The notes under the pieces: generated by a model
What the model was told of the DNA's origin: nothing
Database searches by the model: none
What the model saw: the letters and a program-made list of their open reading frames with translations, nothing else
Translations under genes and position numbers: made by a program
Origin: Candidatus Hydrogenedentota bacterium
Lineage (GTDB): Bacteria; Hydrogenedentota; Hydrogenedentia; Hydrogenedentales; CAITNO01
Assembly (NCBI GenBank): GCA_012730045.1
Contig: JAAYBR010000062.1
Coordinates: forward strand, 53,199 to 117,198
Length of the DNA stretch: 64,000 nt
Direction: 5' to 3'
Shown: piece by piece, positions 53,670 through 62,477 of the stretch
How positions within the stretch are numbered: position 1 is the stretch's first letter
Layout: each line of letters starts with the position of its first letter

Positions 53670-53911
53670 GGGCTTCTCTCCAAACGGTCAGAGACACCGG
53701 ACCGCTCCTGGCCGATGGTACTCCAGGCACCCCCGCACCCGTCAACCGGGGGCGGCACGGACGGACCGGGGCGTCCTTCCATGGGGCCGGGTCCGTGCGT
53801 TCCGTGTTTGTCCGTGTTCGCCCGGTCCGGCCCCGCACTTTCCAGCAACCCGGCAAACGTGCAATAATGGGCAAAACCCGGCGGCCCCCCGCCCAACTTG
53901 GAGAGCATCCC

Positions 53912-54172
53912 ATGAAGGAACGGCACCTCATCATCGGCGCGCACATCCACAACCGGGGCGAGAACGCGCTGAAAGTGCAGAAGCTTCTGACGGAGTACGG
54001 CTGCAACATCAAGACCCGCCTGGGCCTGCACGAGGTTGCCGAAGACTACTGCGCCCCCGGCGGCGTGCTCATCCTGGAGATGGCGGGCGACGACGCGGTG
54101 TGCCAGGAGCTGGCGCGCCTCCTCGGCGAGATCGAGGGCGTCGAGGTGCAGAAGATGGAATTCCGCCACTAA
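53912..54172 (+). CDS. TM1266-like ACT-fold hydrogenase-associated regulator
   Basis: The 86-residue protein, MKERHLIIGAHIHNRGENAL, has a ferredoxin-like ACT fold pattern (VQKLLTEYGCNIKTRLGLHE; GVLILEMAGD; LLGEIEGVEVQKM). It matches the small putative iron-only hydrogenase system regulator family found beside hydE/F/G genes. Ligand and mechanism are unknown. A 13-base gap separates it from the aspartate ammonia-lyase-like gene, so it starts a four-gene plus-strand group. GAGAG lies upstream of ATG 53912. Confidence 0.75.
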   Translation: MKERHLIIGAHIHNRGENALKVQKLLTEYGCNIKTRLGLHEVAEDYCAPGGVLILEMAGDDAVCQELARLLGEIEGVEVQKMEFRH

Positions 54173-54185
54173 CCCCGGACCCGGC

Positions 54186-55664
54186 ATGACAGACTCCCCG
54201 ACATCCCCCGGCGGGGGCGCGGTCCGCCGCGAGGGCGACCTGCTGGGCGCGCGCGACGTGCCCGCGGACGCGCTGTACGGCGTGCACACGCTGCGCGCGC
54301 GGGAAAATTTCCCCCTGGCCGGACGCCCCGCGCACCCGGAGCTGTTCCGCGCGTTCGGGGCGGTGAAGCTGGCCTGCGCGCGGGTGAACCGCGGCCTGGG
54401 CTGCTGGGCGGGGGCCCCGGAGAAGGCGGAGGCCCTGTGCCGCGCGTGCGCGGAGATGATGGAGGGGCTGCTGGACGCGTGGAACGTGACGGACGCGCTC
54501 CAGGGCGGCGCGGGCACCAGCACAAACCTGAACGTGAACGAGGTGCTGGCAAACCGGGCCCTCCAGCTTCTCGGGCGGCCGTTGGGCGACCACGCGGCCG
54601 TGTCGCCGCTGGACGACGTGAACCTGCACCAGTCCACGAACGACACCTACCCGACGGCGCTGCGGCTGGCGGCGATCCGCGGGCTGCGCGCGCTGGAGCA
54701 GGCGCTGGTGGCGCTCCAGGAGGCCTTCCAGGCGAAGGAGCAGGCCTTCGCCCATGTGGTGAAAATGGGCCGCACGGAGATGCAGGACGCCGTCCTGGTG
54801 ACGCTGGGCCGCGAGATGGGCGCATATGCCGAGGCCTTCGCCCGAGACCGGTGGCGGGTCTACAAGTGCGAGGAGCGCCTGCGCGTGGTCAACCTCGGCG
54901 GCACCGCCGTCGGCACGGGCTACGCCGCGCCCCGCCGGTTCATTTTTCAGGCGGTGGAGGAGCTGCGCGCCATCACCGGCATCGGCTTCGCCCGCGCGGA
55001 GAACCTCGTCGAGGCCACGCAGAACGCCGACGTCTTCGTGGAGGTGTCGGGCATCCTGAAGGCCTGCGCCGTGAACCTGCTCAAGACCTGCGGCGACCTG
55101 CGGCTCCTGTCCTCCGGCCCCGAGGCGGGCCTCGCGGAGATCCGGCTGCCGCGCCTTCAGGCGGGGTCGTCCATCATGCCGGGCAAGGTCAACCCCGTCC
55201 TTCCCGAGGCGGTCTCGCAGGCCGCCATGAGGGTCCTCGGCAACGACCAGGTCATCGCGCTGGCGGCGTCGCAGGGAAACCTGGAGCTGAACGCCTTCCT
55301 GCCCCTTGTCGCGGACGCCCTCCTGGAGAGCCTCGACCTGCTCGCCCGCGCCTGCGCGCTCCTGCGCGCGCGGTGCGTGGAGGGCATCACCGCCGACGAG
55401 GAGCGCTGCGCCGCCCATGTGCGCACGACCTCCGCCGCGGCCACGGCGCTGGTCGCCGTGCTGGGCTACGAGGCCGCGTCCGCGCTGGCGAAGGCGTCCG
55501 CCGCCGAAAAGCGCCCGATCCGGGACCTCGCGCTGGAGCGGGGGCTCCTGACGGCGGAGGATTTCGACGCCCTGTTCACCCCGGAGGCCGTGTGCCGTCT
55601 GGGCATGCTCGACGGGTTCCGGTTTGACCGGGGTCCCGGAGAAGACCATGCAGACCACGCCTAA
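54186..55664 (+). CDS. Aspartate ammonia-lyase-like enzyme in the hyd cluster
   Basis: The 492-residue fumarase/aspartase superfamily member has GTSTNLNVNE, LHQSTNDTYPT, KMGRTEMQDAV and the signature GSSIMPGKVNP (about 327-337). Aspartases release ammonia and fumarate from aspartate. A homologue is often found with [FeFe]-hydrogenase maturation genes, where ammonia for the bridging amine of the H-cluster has been proposed as the purpose. ATG 54186 is 13 bases after the TM1266-like stop, and its 3' end overlaps hydF by 17 bases, consistent with co-translation. Fumarase activity cannot be excluded from sequence. Confidence 0.85.
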   Translation: MTDSPTSPGGGAVRREGDLLGARDVPADALYGVHTLRARENFPLAGRPAHPELFRAFGAVKLACARVNRGLGCWAGAPEKAEALCRACAEMMEGLLDAWNVTDALQGGAGTSTNLNVNEVLANRALQLLGRPLGDHAAVSPLDDVNLHQSTNDTYPTALRLAAIRGLRALEQALVALQEAFQAKEQAFAHVVKMGRTEMQDAVLVTLGREMGAYAEAFARDRWRVYKCEERLRVVNLGGTAVGTGYAAPRRFIFQAVEELRAITGIGFARAENLVEATQNADVFVEVSGILKACAVNLLKTCGDLRLLSSGPEAGLAEIRLPRLQAGSSIMPGKVNPVLPEAVSQAAMRVLGNDQVIALAASQGNLELNAFLPLVADALLESLDLLARACALLRARCVEGITADEERCAAHVRTTSAAATALVAVLGYEAASALAKASAAEKRPIRDLALERGLLTAEDFDALFTPEAVCRLGMLDGFRFDRGPGEDHADHA

Positions 55665-56895
55665 GTCCATGCGCCTGCACATCGGCCTGTTCGGCCGCCG
55701 CAACGCGGGGAAGTCCAGCCTGCTGAACGCCATCACGCGCCAGCGGGTGTCCATCGTGTCCGAGCACGCGGGCACCACCACGGACCCCGTGGAAAAACCG
55801 ATGGAACTGCTTCCGCTGGGGCCGGTGCTCTTCATTGACACCGCCGGGGTGGACGACATCGGCGCCCTGGGCGAGCTGCGCGTGGAAAAGACCCGCGCCG
55901 TCCTCGACCGCACGGACCTCGGCGTCATCGTCGCGCAGGCGGGGGAGTGGGGCGACTTCGAGGAAGAACTGCTGAACGAGCTGGTCCGGCGGGAGGTGCC
56001 CGTCGTCGCCGTGTTCAACAAGGCCGACCTCGGAAAGCCGTCCCCGGCGCTGGCGGAGGGCCTCGCCGCGCGCGGGGCGCGCGTGGTGGAGACCGTCGCC
56101 TCCGAAGGGGGGGGCATCCTGGACTTCCGCCAGGCCCTGCTCGACAGCGCGCCCGCCGACTTCATCGAGACCCCGGCCATCGTGTCCGACCTCGTGGGGC
56201 CGGGCGAGATGGCCGTGCTCGTCGTGCCCATTGACAAGGAGGCGCCCAAGGGGCGGCTCATCCTGCCGCAGGTGCAGTCCATCCGCGACCTGCTCGACGG
56301 CGACGCCTACTGCATGGTCGTGAAGGAGCGGGAGCTGCGCGACGCCCTGGACCGTCTCACCCGCCCGCCAAAGCTGGTGGTGACGGACTCCCAGGCCTTC
56401 CTGAAGGTGGCGGCGGACACGCCCCGCGGCGTGCCCATGACCAGTTTCTCCATCCTCTTCGCGCGCTACCGCGGCGACCTGGTCACCCAGACCCTGGGCG
56501 CGGCGGCCATCGGCGGGCTGAAGCCCGGCGACAAGGTGCTTATCGCGGAGTCGTGCAGCCACCACCCCATCGCGGACGACATCGGCCGGGTCAAGATCCC
56601 CCGGTGGCTCACGCAGTACGTCGGCGGGAAACTCCAGATTGACCATGTGCAGGGCCACGACTTCCCGGCCACCCTCGCGGAGTACGCGCTGGTGGTCCAC
56701 TGCGGCGCCTGCACCACCAACCGGCGCGCCATGCTCACCCGCATCCTGCGCTGCCGCCAGGCGGGCGTGCCCATCACCAACTACGGCCTCGCCATCGCGT
56801 ACAGCCTCGGCATCTTCGAGCGCGCCCTGGAGCCCTTCCCCGCCGCTTTGGAGGCCTACCAGGCCGCCGTCGCGGGGAATCCCCCGGGGAGGTGA
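55648..56895 (+). CDS. hydF: [FeFe]-hydrogenase maturation GTPase HydF
   Basis: HydF is the scaffold that receives the diiron precursor and delivers it to the hydrogenase. The 415-residue protein has the GTPase P-loop GRRNAGKS (16-23), G2/G3 region (GTTTDPVEKP; DTAGVDD), NKAD at G4, and the C-terminal [4Fe-4S] ligands CSHHP (about 297) and HCGAC (about 353), the CxHx(n)HCxxC signature. The start at 55648 lies behind GGAG and inside the end of the aspartase gene; ATG 55669 is an alternative. hydE follows 179 bases later. Confidence 0.93.
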   Translation: MQTTPKSMRLHIGLFGRRNAGKSSLLNAITRQRVSIVSEHAGTTTDPVEKPMELLPLGPVLFIDTAGVDDIGALGELRVEKTRAVLDRTDLGVIVAQAGEWGDFEEELLNELVRREVPVVAVFNKADLGKPSPALAEGLAARGARVVETVASEGGGILDFRQALLDSAPADFIETPAIVSDLVGPGEMAVLVVPIDKEAPKGRLILPQVQSIRDLLDGDAYCMVVKERELRDALDRLTRPPKLVVTDSQAFLKVAADTPRGVPMTSFSILFARYRGDLVTQTLGAAAIGGLKPGDKVLIAESCSHHPIADDIGRVKIPRWLTQYVGGKLQIDHVQGHDFPATLAEYALVVHCGACTTNRRAMLTRILRCRQAGVPITNYGLAIAYSLGIFERALEPFPAALEAYQAAVAGNPPGR

Positions 56896-56972
56896 CGTGT
56901 TCTTCGTGAACGGAATGGCGTGGCTGTTCGTGCCGGTACGGCTTGGAGAAACGATGAAACCCATTCTCACAG

Positions 56973-57056
56973 CGTCATTCCCGCGCACGCGGGAATCCAG
57001 GGTCGGCGTGACGGCCTCCCCCCGCGTCATGGACCCCCGCCTTCGCGGGGGTGACG
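56973..57056. repeat. Composite two-hairpin repeat, copy B, inside the hyd operon
   Basis: Same element as 52228-52318 in the opposite orientation: CATTCCCGCGCACGCGGGAA at the left and CCCCCGCCTTCGCGGGGG at the right. It fills most of the hydF-hydE gap and ends just before the hydE ribosome site. Confidence 0.8.
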
Positions 57057-57074
57057 GGGGAGGGGGGTGACTTC

Positions 57075-58160
57075 ATGATTCCCGAACGCCCCCCCCTGGA
57101 AGAGATCGAGCGCTGGCTGCGCGAGGAGGACCCCGCGCGGCTGGAGGAACTTTGGGCGCGCGCGGACGCCGTCCGCAGGGAGCATGTCGGCGACGAGGTG
57201 CACCTGCGCGGGCTCGTCGAAATCTCCAGCCACTGCTGCCGCAAATGCGGCTACTGCGGCCTGCGCGCGGACAACCGGGACCTCACCCGCTACCGCATGG
57301 ACCGGGAGGAGGTGCTGAACTGCGCGCGCGAGGCGCGTGAGTTCGGCTACGGCACCGTGGTGCTCCAGTCCGGCGAGGACTACGGCATCACGCGCGAATG
57401 GGTGACCGACATCATTCACGCCATCAAGGCGGAAACGGGGCTGGCGGTGACCCTGAGCCTCGGCGAGCGGCCCGACGGGGATCTGGTCGCCTGGCGGGAG
57501 GCCGGCGCCAACCGCTACCTCCTGCGGTTTGAGACCTCCGACCCCCGGCTTTACGCCATGATCCACCCGCCCGGACCGGGCCGCGACCTTTCCGACCGCA
57601 TCGCCATGCTCCGCCGTCTGCGGGAACTCGGCTACGAGGCGGGCAGCGGCGTGATGGTCGGCATCCCCGGCCAGACCTATGCCATGCTCGCGAAGGACAT
57701 CGCCACGTTTGGCGAACTGGACCTCGACATGATCGGCGTGGGGCCCTACATCCCCCATCCCGCGACCCCGCTGTCGGAGAACCGCCCCGTGGACGGCGTG
57801 GACCGCCTGGTGCCCATGCCCGCGCCCGACGGCGGGCAGGTGCCCAACACGGAGGCCATGACCTACAAGGTGGTGGCCCTCACCCGGCTGGCCTGCCCCG
57901 AGGGCAACATCCCCAGCACGACCGCCCTCGCCACGCTCAACCTCGCCCGGGGCCGCGAACTCGGCCTCCAGCGCGGGGCCAACATCGTCATGCCCAACCT
58001 CACGCCGCCGGAATACCGGAGCCTCTACGAAATCTATCCCGCCAAGGCCTGCATCTCCGAGACCGGCCGCGAGTGCCACTTGTGCATGAAAGCCCGCATC
58101 CGCGGCATTGGCCGCACCCCCGGCGCCGGCCCCGGCGGCCGGAAGAGGACGAAGTTGTAG
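57075..58160 (+). CDS. hydE: [FeFe]-hydrogenase maturation radical SAM enzyme HydE
   Basis: HydE acts on the HydG-made iron-cysteine complex during H-cluster assembly. The 361-residue protein has the radical SAM motif CCRKCGYC (Cys-54, 58, 61), GTVVLQSGED, SLGERPDGDL and GANRYLLRFET, typical of HydE within the BioB/ThiH-like group. A GGAGGGGGG site precedes ATG 57075. It closes the group TM1266-like, aspartase-like, hydF, hydE. hydG and the hydrogenase large subunit are not in the window. Confidence 0.92.
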   Translation: MIPERPPLEEIERWLREEDPARLEELWARADAVRREHVGDEVHLRGLVEISSHCCRKCGYCGLRADNRDLTRYRMDREEVLNCAREAREFGYGTVVLQSGEDYGITREWVTDIIHAIKAETGLAVTLSLGERPDGDLVAWREAGANRYLLRFETSDPRLYAMIHPPGPGRDLSDRIAMLRRLRELGYEAGSGVMVGIPGQTYAMLAKDIATFGELDLDMIGVGPYIPHPATPLSENRPVDGVDRLVPMPAPDGGQVPNTEAMTYKVVALTRLACPEGNIPSTTALATLNLARGRELGLQRGANIVMPNLTPPEYRSLYEIYPAKACISETGRECHLCMKARIRGIGRTPGAGPGGRKRTKL

Positions 58161-58201
58161 CGGCTGCCGCGGCGCTTCGGCGGAACGGTTTGCCTCTTCG
58201 C

Positions 58202-59521
58202 TCAGGACTCCAGCAGGCGCGTGAGCCCGGGCTTGTAGACGGGGTAGCTGCCGTCGGGGTTCGGGAGGACGGGGGGCTCCATGGCGTCGTGGCAGTCCTC
58301 GGGCCGGGGCGGATAGGCGAAGTCGGAGTTGTTGACGCGCTCCCAGGTGATCTCCTCGCCGGTGTAGCAGGAGAGCTGCCCCATGATGCCGATCATGGTG
58401 CTGCGGGCCATGAAATCGCCGTTGTTGACCGGCTCGCCGGAGCGGATGGCCTTGAAGAGGGTGTCGTGCTCGACCTGGTAGGGGTTGCATTCGCCCTTCC
58501 AGCGCCAGGCGTTCTCGCCCCAGATCTCGCAGTTCAAAATGGAGGCGCGGCCCTTGCTGCCGAAGACGATGCTGGAGTTGTCGTTGAAGCAGTTCTCGGT
58601 GGTGCGGCAGAAGGCGTAGATGCGGACGCCGTTCTCCATCTCGTAGACCACGGAGTGGTGGTCGAAGACGTTGCCGTAGATGGGGTCGGTCATGGAGGAG
58701 CGGCCGGCGATGCCGTGGCACTTCACGGGCGCCTGGTCGCCGAGCACCCAGCTCGCGCGGTCGAGGTTGTGCACGAGGGACTGGGGCACGTCGTCGCCGG
58801 AGAGCCAGTTGAAGTGGTACTGCGTGCTGCACTGCCACTGCAGTTCGGACATCCACGGCTCGCGCGGCGTGATCTGGTAGGGGGGCCGCAGGAAGTTCTC
58901 CTCGAGGCAGACGATCTCGCCGATGGCGCCGTCGTGGATGCGCTGGATCGTCTCGGCGTAGCCGGAGTGGTGGCGGCTCTGGAGCCCGGAGGCGAGGCAG
59001 AGCCCCTTCTCCTTCGCCACCTCCGCCGCCTGCCGGAGCAGCCGGATGCCCGCAGGGTCTATGCCGTGGGGCTTCTCGACAAAGACGTGCTTCCCGGCCT
59101 GGAGCGCCGCCATGGCGTGGAAGGGGTGGAACTTGGCCGCGTTGGCGATGAGCACCACGTCGGACGCCTCGATGACGCGCTTGTACCCGTCGAAGCCCGT
59201 GAAGCAGTGGTCGTCGTCCACGGCGATGCGGTCCTTGAACTGGTCCTTGAGCCGCTCGCGCTTGGCCTGGATCCGGCCGGGGATCATGTCGCACATGGCG
59301 ACGACGCGCGCGCCGGGGTCCGCCGTGAGCGCCTCCGCCGCCGCGCCGGTGCAGCGCGGGCCGCTGCCGATCATGCCGACGCGGAGGACGTCGCTCCCGG
59401 CGGCGTGGGCGTTGCGCGCGATGAAGGCCGCCGAGGACGCGGCCGTGGCCGCCGCCGCCGTCTTGAGGAAGTCGCGGCGGGTCGCGCCGCCGTTCACGCC
59501 GGATGCCGGTGTCTGCTGCAT
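58202..59521 (-). CDS. TAT-exported Gfo/Idh/MocA family oxidoreductase
   Basis: The 439-residue protein has a twin-arginine signal (TRRDFLKTAAAATAASSAAF). A Rossmann domain follows (VGMIGSGPRC), with HVFVEKPHGID carrying the family's EKP lysine. The C-terminal alpha/beta substrate domain contains QYHFNWLSGDDVPQSLVHNLD. Members oxidise or rearrange sugars and inositols with NAD(P); exported forms abound in planctomycete-like genomes and may carry tightly bound cofactor. AAAGGAGA precedes ATG 59521. It is convergent with hydE, and a palindromic repeat lies upstream. Confidence 0.88.
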   Translation of the reverse strand: MQQTPASGVNGGATRRDFLKTAAAATAASSAAFIARNAHAAGSDVLRVGMIGSGPRCTGAAAEALTADPGARVVAMCDMIPGRIQAKRERLKDQFKDRIAVDDDHCFTGFDGYKRVIEASDVVLIANAAKFHPFHAMAALQAGKHVFVEKPHGIDPAGIRLLRQAAEVAKEKGLCLASGLQSRHHSGYAETIQRIHDGAIGEIVCLEENFLRPPYQITPREPWMSELQWQCSTQYHFNWLSGDDVPQSLVHNLDRASWVLGDQAPVKCHGIAGRSSMTDPIYGNVFDHHSVVYEMENGVRIYAFCRTTENCFNDNSSIVFGSKGRASILNCEIWGENAWRWKGECNPYQVEHDTLFKAIRSGEPVNNGDFMARSTMIGIMGQLSCYTGEEITWERVNNSDFAYPPRPEDCHDAMEPPVLPNPDGSYPVYKPGLTRLLES

Positions 59522-59671
59522 GGGGTCTCCTTTGCCGTGCCCGCGCCGGGAACGGACCGTCCGGACGCCGCGCCCTTTCTGTCCCGCCCGGAAAGCATAA
59601 GCATTTCCCTCCGGGCTGTCAAACGCGGAACAGCGGGGGCAGCCGAAATGGTGGCGAGGGCCCAAAGACAC

Positions 59672-59743
59672 GGCAGGCGGGACGCCTGCGGTACGAAGGA
59701 GCCCCGCCCGCTGTCGTTCCGTACCGCAGGCATCCCGCCTGCC
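59672..59743. repeat. Palindromic repeat (GGGACGCCTGCG family)
   Basis: Arms 59672-59695 and 59720-59743 are inverted with one mismatch around GGCAGGCGGGACGCCTGCGG. Third copy of the family in the window. Confidence 0.75.
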
Positions 59744-59763
59744 CTGCCGAATGTCCGGCCCGG

Positions 59764-62166
59764 TCAGGGTGTTGGGCAGCTTATGGGCAGCGTGCCCCCG
59801 GGGGTGCCGTCGCTTGCCCACAACTGGTGGCCGCGCGTTTCGTCGCCCGCAGAGAAGTACAGTTTCCCGTTCATGGCCGTGAGCTCATAGGGCGGGACGC
59901 CGCCCGCTGTTTCCGTGATGTCGCTCACCATCATGGTGCCGGGGGCGGTGCCGTCGCTCTTCCAAATCCCCACGCCGCCGTGGCTGTTTTCGGCGGTGAA
60001 GAACAGGACATCGCCCACGACCGCCTCATAGTCGCCGTAGCCGTAGAAGAGGGTCTGGTTGATCTCCGCGAGCAGGGCGCCGCCGGCGCCGGTGGTGGCG
60101 AAGAGGCCGCAGTGGACCTGGCTCTCGGCATCGGTGTAGAGGGCGACATACAGGAGCGTGCCGTTCAAATCCGTCAGGCCCCACGGGCGGTAGCTGAAGC
60201 CGTCCACCTTGTAGGTTGTGGCGCCGTCGCTGGCCCAGATGTGCGTGTTGAAGTCCTCCGTCTCCTCGGCGCCGAAGTACAGCAGCCCGCCGGACACCAC
60301 GAAGTCGCCGGGGCCGAAGTCGAAGGTTCTCAGCGTCTGCGTGCCCGCCGGGGTGCCGTCGGTCACGACCAGGGAGTAGTTCAGCGCGTCGCCCGCGGCG
60401 AAAAGGGCCAGCCCGTTCAGGCCGGCGATCTCCGCCATGTTGACGCTTTGCGCCACAGCGACGGTGCCGTCCGCCGTGCCGTCGCTCCGCCACAGGGTCA
60501 TCTGCTGGGGGGCCAGCTGGGTCCTGTTGTTGAAATACAGGACGCCGCCCACGTCCGCCAGTTGGCCGGGGTTGTATGCGGGATAGCCCGTGTCCGGCCC
60601 CCAGGCCTTCACGAGGCGGGTGCCCTGGGCCGTGCCGTCGGTCGCCCACAGTTCCCCGTTGTTGGTGCTGACGGCGCTGAAATAGAGGGTTCCGCCGATC
60701 CGCAGCGGGGGTAACGCCGGCGAGGATCCGACCAGACCCGTCACCCAGACCGTCCCCTCCTCCGTGCCGTCGCTGGTCCACAGCCCGTACTCGGTGCCGT
60801 TCGCGGCGAAGAAATAAAGCGCGCCGTTCAGGCTCGTGAGGAAGCGGATATCCGGGCTGCTCTGACCCGGGTAAAGGTCCCTGACCAGGCGGGTGCCCTC
60901 ATAGGTGCCGTCGGTCCGCCACAGCTCCCTGCCGGAGTAGGGGCCGGTGGCGAGAAAATAGAGGGTGGACCCCACGGCGCAGAAGCTGTTCGGCGCAAAG
61001 AGGGTGTAGGTTTCAGGCATGAAGAAGGCGTCCACATAGCGGTTTTCGGTCATGGCTACGGTGACGGGCTCCGCAGTCCCGGAAAGTGCGCCGCCCCATA
61101 TCTCGAAGCGGTTGCCCGCGTCGGGCACCGGGGTGAGGGTGACCACCGTCTCGTAGGGATAGGTGCCGCCGGGCGGGTCCAGGGTGACGCTGCCGCCGCC
61201 CGTGGGCAGCACGGTCAGGGTGTACTCCTCCCGCCCAAAGACGGCCGTGGCCGACTTGGGGGCGTCCATGGTCACCTGGGTCACCGTCGCGCCGCCCGAC
61301 AGATCGCCCTGCCACTGGTCGAAATGCCAGCCCGTGTCGGGCGTCGCCGACAGGGTAACCTGGGTGCCCGGGGCGTAGGCGCCGCCGGGCGGGTTGAGGG
61401 CGACGGTCCCCCCGCCGGTGACGGTCACATTCAGCGCGTAGAGCGTCTCGGCAAAGACCGCCGTCAGGGTCTTGGGGGCGTCCATTACCACCGTGCCGGG
61501 ATTCGCGCTGCCCGCCAGCGCGCCCTCCCAGTGGTCAAAGTGCCAGCCCGCCGCGGGCACGGGCGTCAGGGTCACGGTCGTGCCCGCGTTGTGGGGCGAT
61601 CCGGCGGGGTCCGCCGTCACGGTGCCCTGGCCGATGACTTGGACGGTTAGCGCGTACTGGTCCGCCGCAAACACGGCGGTCACCGTTTTGTCGGCGTCCA
61701 TCACCACGGACGTGGGGTTGGCGTTGCCCGCCAGCGCGCCCTCCCAGTGGTCGAAGTGCCAGCCCGCCGCGGGCACGGGCGTCAGGGTCACGGTCGTGCC
61801 CGCCGTATGGGAGCCCCCCGCCGGGTCTGCCGTAACGGTCCCCTGCCCCGTGACCAGGACGGTCAGCGCAAACTGGTCGGCCGTGAACACCGCCGTCACC
61901 GACTTCGCGGCGTCCATCACCACAGAACCGGGATTCACGCTGCCCGACAGGTCACCCTCCCAGCGGTCAAAGTGCCAGCCCGCCGCCGGGGCGGGCGTCA
62001 GGGTTACCGTGGTGTCTTTCTTGTAGGGGCCTGTGGCGGGGTCCACCGCCACGCTCCCCTGGCCGGCGACTTGCACGGTCAGCGCGTACTTGGGGCACCC
62101 GGCGAGGAGAAGCGGCAGCAGCGCCACCACGGCCACAAGACCGCATTTCCGGAAGAACGTGGACAT
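59764..62166 (-). CDS. Lipoprotein with InlB-type repeats and ELWxSDGT repeats
   Basis: The 800-residue surface lipoprotein has signal peptide and lipobox LLAGC (Cys-24). Residues about 26-386 hold five tandem 72-residue divergent InlB B-repeats, each with YALTVxVxGxGTV, GTTVTLTP, AAGWHFDxWEG and a closing TAVF. The rest contains about eight ELWxSDGTxxGT repeats (ELWRTDGT, GLWTSDGT, ELWATDGT, IWKSDGT, QLWASDGT), a beta-propeller-like pattern of exported proteins. GAGGAGGG precedes ATG 62166. The role is probably adhesion or binding at the cell surface. Repeats two and three are nearly identical in DNA. Confidence 0.85.
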   Translation of the reverse strand: MSTFFRKCGLVAVVALLPLLLAGCPKYALTVQVAGQGSVAVDPATGPYKKDTTVTLTPAPAAGWHFDRWEGDLSGSVNPGSVVMDAAKSVTAVFTADQFALTVLVTGQGTVTADPAGGSHTAGTTVTLTPVPAAGWHFDHWEGALAGNANPTSVVMDADKTVTAVFAADQYALTVQVIGQGTVTADPAGSPHNAGTTVTLTPVPAAGWHFDHWEGALAGSANPGTVVMDAPKTLTAVFAETLYALNVTVTGGGTVALNPPGGAYAPGTQVTLSATPDTGWHFDQWQGDLSGGATVTQVTMDAPKSATAVFGREEYTLTVLPTGGGSVTLDPPGGTYPYETVVTLTPVPDAGNRFEIWGGALSGTAEPVTVAMTENRYVDAFFMPETYTLFAPNSFCAVGSTLYFLATGPYSGRELWRTDGTYEGTRLVRDLYPGQSSPDIRFLTSLNGALYFFAANGTEYGLWTSDGTEEGTVWVTGLVGSSPALPPLRIGGTLYFSAVSTNNGELWATDGTAQGTRLVKAWGPDTGYPAYNPGQLADVGGVLYFNNRTQLAPQQMTLWRSDGTADGTVAVAQSVNMAEIAGLNGLALFAAGDALNYSLVVTDGTPAGTQTLRTFDFGPGDFVVSGGLLYFGAEETEDFNTHIWASDGATTYKVDGFSYRPWGLTDLNGTLLYVALYTDAESQVHCGLFATTGAGGALLAEINQTLFYGYGDYEAVVGDVLFFTAENSHGGVGIWKSDGTAPGTMMVSDITETAGGVPPYELTAMNGKLYFSAGDETRGHQLWASDGTPGGTLPISCPTP

Positions 62167-62299
62167 TCCGAGACCCTCCTCGTGGTGAAAAACCCTTGGA
62201 AAACCGCCCCGCCCCGGCTCCCCGGGGAAACACCGGCGGTTTCCAAGCACTAATCTACCCCCGGATGCCTGTCCTGTCAATTGTTTTTTCCGAAGGATT

Positions 62300-62326
62300 A
62301 TGGACGAAATGGACGAGGTGGACGGA
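62300..62326. repeat. 9-bp-period short tandem array (RTGGACGNN x3)
   Basis: ATGGACGAA, ATGGACGAG and GTGGACGGA lie in the divergent gap 62167-62477 between the lipoprotein and the second Gfo/Idh/MocA gene. Nothing else is recognised in that gap. Confidence 0.7.
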
Positions 62327-62477
62327 AGGAACGGCGGACGCTCTGCCGGTCCTTGCGCGGTGCGGCCGGACCGGATAGAATGGATTCCGCACACAGCCCG
62401 CCCGGGCCGCGGAAAAGCGCGGCGCCGGGGCGGCGGCAACTGAACCACGCGCGGCAAGCGCACGAAAGGACAGGACC

